Shown one piece after another: positions 63,449-64,000 of a stretch of DNA of 64,000 nt. The first letter of the stretch is position 1. Every line of letters begins with the position of its first letter. Below the pieces are notes generated by a model. It did no database searches. It worked only from the letters and a program-made list of their open reading frames with translations, and had not been told where the DNA came from. Source of the stretch: Rhizobium sp. CIAT894 (GTDB taxonomy: Bacteria > Pseudomonadota > Alphaproteobacteria > Rhizobiales > Rhizobiaceae); contig NZ_CP020952.1 in NCBI RefSeq assembly GCF_000172795.2, positions 372,001 through 436,000 of the forward strand, written 5' to 3'. A program made the translations under genes and the position numbers.

Positions 63449-63470
63449 TGGCAACCCTCGCCGATTCCGG

Positions 63471-63848
63471 TCAGTGCGGCCGTACGGTTTTCATATATTC
63501 AGCGAAAGGCGTGGCGTCGTACATGACGGTCGTCGACGCCAGCTTGCCGTCCCTGACGGTGAGGTGCTCGGCTACGATTGCGCTTGGCACCGGATGAGTT
63601 TGCGAGAGATAGATAATGACGGCGTGTTCGTCGTCGCCGAAGGCTGCGACGAGCGTCAGCTTCTCTATCATCCTGGCGAAGCCTTCCTGGAAGCCGCGGA
63701 ACGCCTGCGCGCCTTGAAGCTCTCCGAGCGGGGACGTGCAGACGACATCCTCCGCGACAATCGAGGCGATCGTGTCGATGTCCTTGCTGGTCATGGCATC
63801 GAAATAGGTGTGGGCGAGCGCCAAGGCTCTGCCGTTTGCTGCAGCCAT
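63471..63848 (-). CDS. SnoaL/NTF2-like small protein
   Basis: 125-residue cone-shaped alpha+beta fold (DAMTSKDIDTIASIVAEDVV, YLSQTHPVPS, TVRDGKLASTTVMYDATPF). NTF2-like proteins bind small hydrophobic ligands or act as isomerases or hydrolases. The ATG at 63848 has AAAGGAAAG 5 bp upstream. First gene of the quinone-oxidoreductase operon, 22 bp upstream of the YtfG-like gene. Probably acts on a quinone or related substrate, but that is inferred. Confidence 0.88.
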   Translation of the reverse strand: MAAANGRALALAHTYFDAMTSKDIDTIASIVAEDVVCTSPLGELQGAQAFRGFQEGFARMIEKLTLVAAFGDDEHAVIIYLSQTHPVPSAIVAEHLTVRDGKLASTTVMYDATPFAEYMKTVRPH

Positions 63849-63900
63849 CGTTCTTTCCTTTCAGTGAAGTGGCGATGACCGATGTATAGTGCAGGGCAGT

Positions 63901-63915
63901 GACAAATTTTGTCAG
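63901..63915. promoter_or_regulatory. HxlR-type operator upstream of the quinone-oxidoreductase operon
   Basis: TGACAAATTTTGTCA is a perfect 15-bp palindrome (central base aside), 53 bp upstream of the SnoaL-like gene start. Sites of this form are bound by HxlR/QorR-type repressors that control quinone reductase genes. The matching regulator is probably beyond the right edge. Confidence 0.6.
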
Positions 63916-64000
63916 CAGGATGCATTCGCCGGGAATTTCCGGGCGGGCCGACACGAGTTTGCGAGCGGGGCCGCATACGGCGTGATCGCGCAGGCAGCAA

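Noticed and set aside
63920..64000. Possible N-terminus of an HxlR-type regulator at the right edge
   Set aside because: The frame is open and plausible but has no ATG; the only in-frame start is a GTG at 63983, leaving six codons. Not enough to call.

Overview
The window is GC-rich, densely packed alphaproteobacterial DNA that reads like an accessory or plasmid-type region of a Rhizobium (R. leguminosarum/etli group) or a close relative. The grounds are the gene set: a rhizobial-style GlgE/TreS/GlgB cluster with a long GlgE, a soluble poly-HAMP hybrid kinase, a BigR-Blh sulfide operon, DUF3422, and several ABC sugar and iron importers. Four-base ATGA/TGATG stop-start overlaps are frequent. 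There is no rRNA, tRNA, CRISPR array, phage or intact insertion sequence. The replicon cannot be determined from the sequence.

Layout. 1-2141: treZ and the start of malQ (minus strand, trehalose/maltodextrin metabolism). 2351-2937: a ParDE-type toxin-antitoxin pair. 2971-10957: a hybrid kinase carrying eleven exact-length 92-residue HAMP units, followed by a REC-kinase-REC protein. 11125-11910: two small unknown genes. 12077-14897: a FecBCD-type iron/cobalamin importer. 14910-18331: an Lrp regulator divergent from an aminotransferase and a ThDP enzyme. 18339-27055: glgE, treS-maltokinase fusion and glgB. 27327-30515: a small lipoprotein, an MBL-fold protein, an APH-fold kinase and CorA. 30972-32852: a chemoreceptor. 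32924-35667: an NCS1 permease and an alpha/beta-hydrolase lipoprotein. 35854-41816: an RND efflux pump with two adaptor proteins and a divergent TetR. 41983-45449: LacI, AraC and ROK regulators. 45696-55311: a pectin-oligosaccharide uptake and cytoplasmic degradation locus. 55485-55927: an MFS pseudogene. 55981-59231: a sulfide-detoxification operon. 59451-64000: DUF3422, a WYL regulator and a quinone-oxidoreductase operon.

How the genes fit together. GlgE, TreS-maltokinase and GlgB form the trehalose -> maltose -> maltose-1-phosphate -> branched alpha-glucan route. TreZ and MalQ process the same glucans in the reverse direction, but are separated from the first block by about 16 kb of unrelated genes. 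In the pectin locus the ABC transporter would import oligogalacturonide or rhamnogalacturonan fragments. GH28, GH105 and an 840-residue protein of no recognised family, none with a signal peptide, would then degrade them in the cytoplasm. Near-identical 16-18 bp palindromes sit just upstream of both divergent start codons of this locus. The sulfide operon starts at an AT-rich palindrome typical of BigR and encodes a Blh persulfide dioxygenase, BigR itself and three sulfur-compound permeases.

The strongest leads for something undescribed are the 840-residue protein with its twin operators, the length-locked poly-HAMP array, and the Lrp-aminotransferase-ThDP module with its long inverted-repeat promoter. 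No wholly new type of system is evident.
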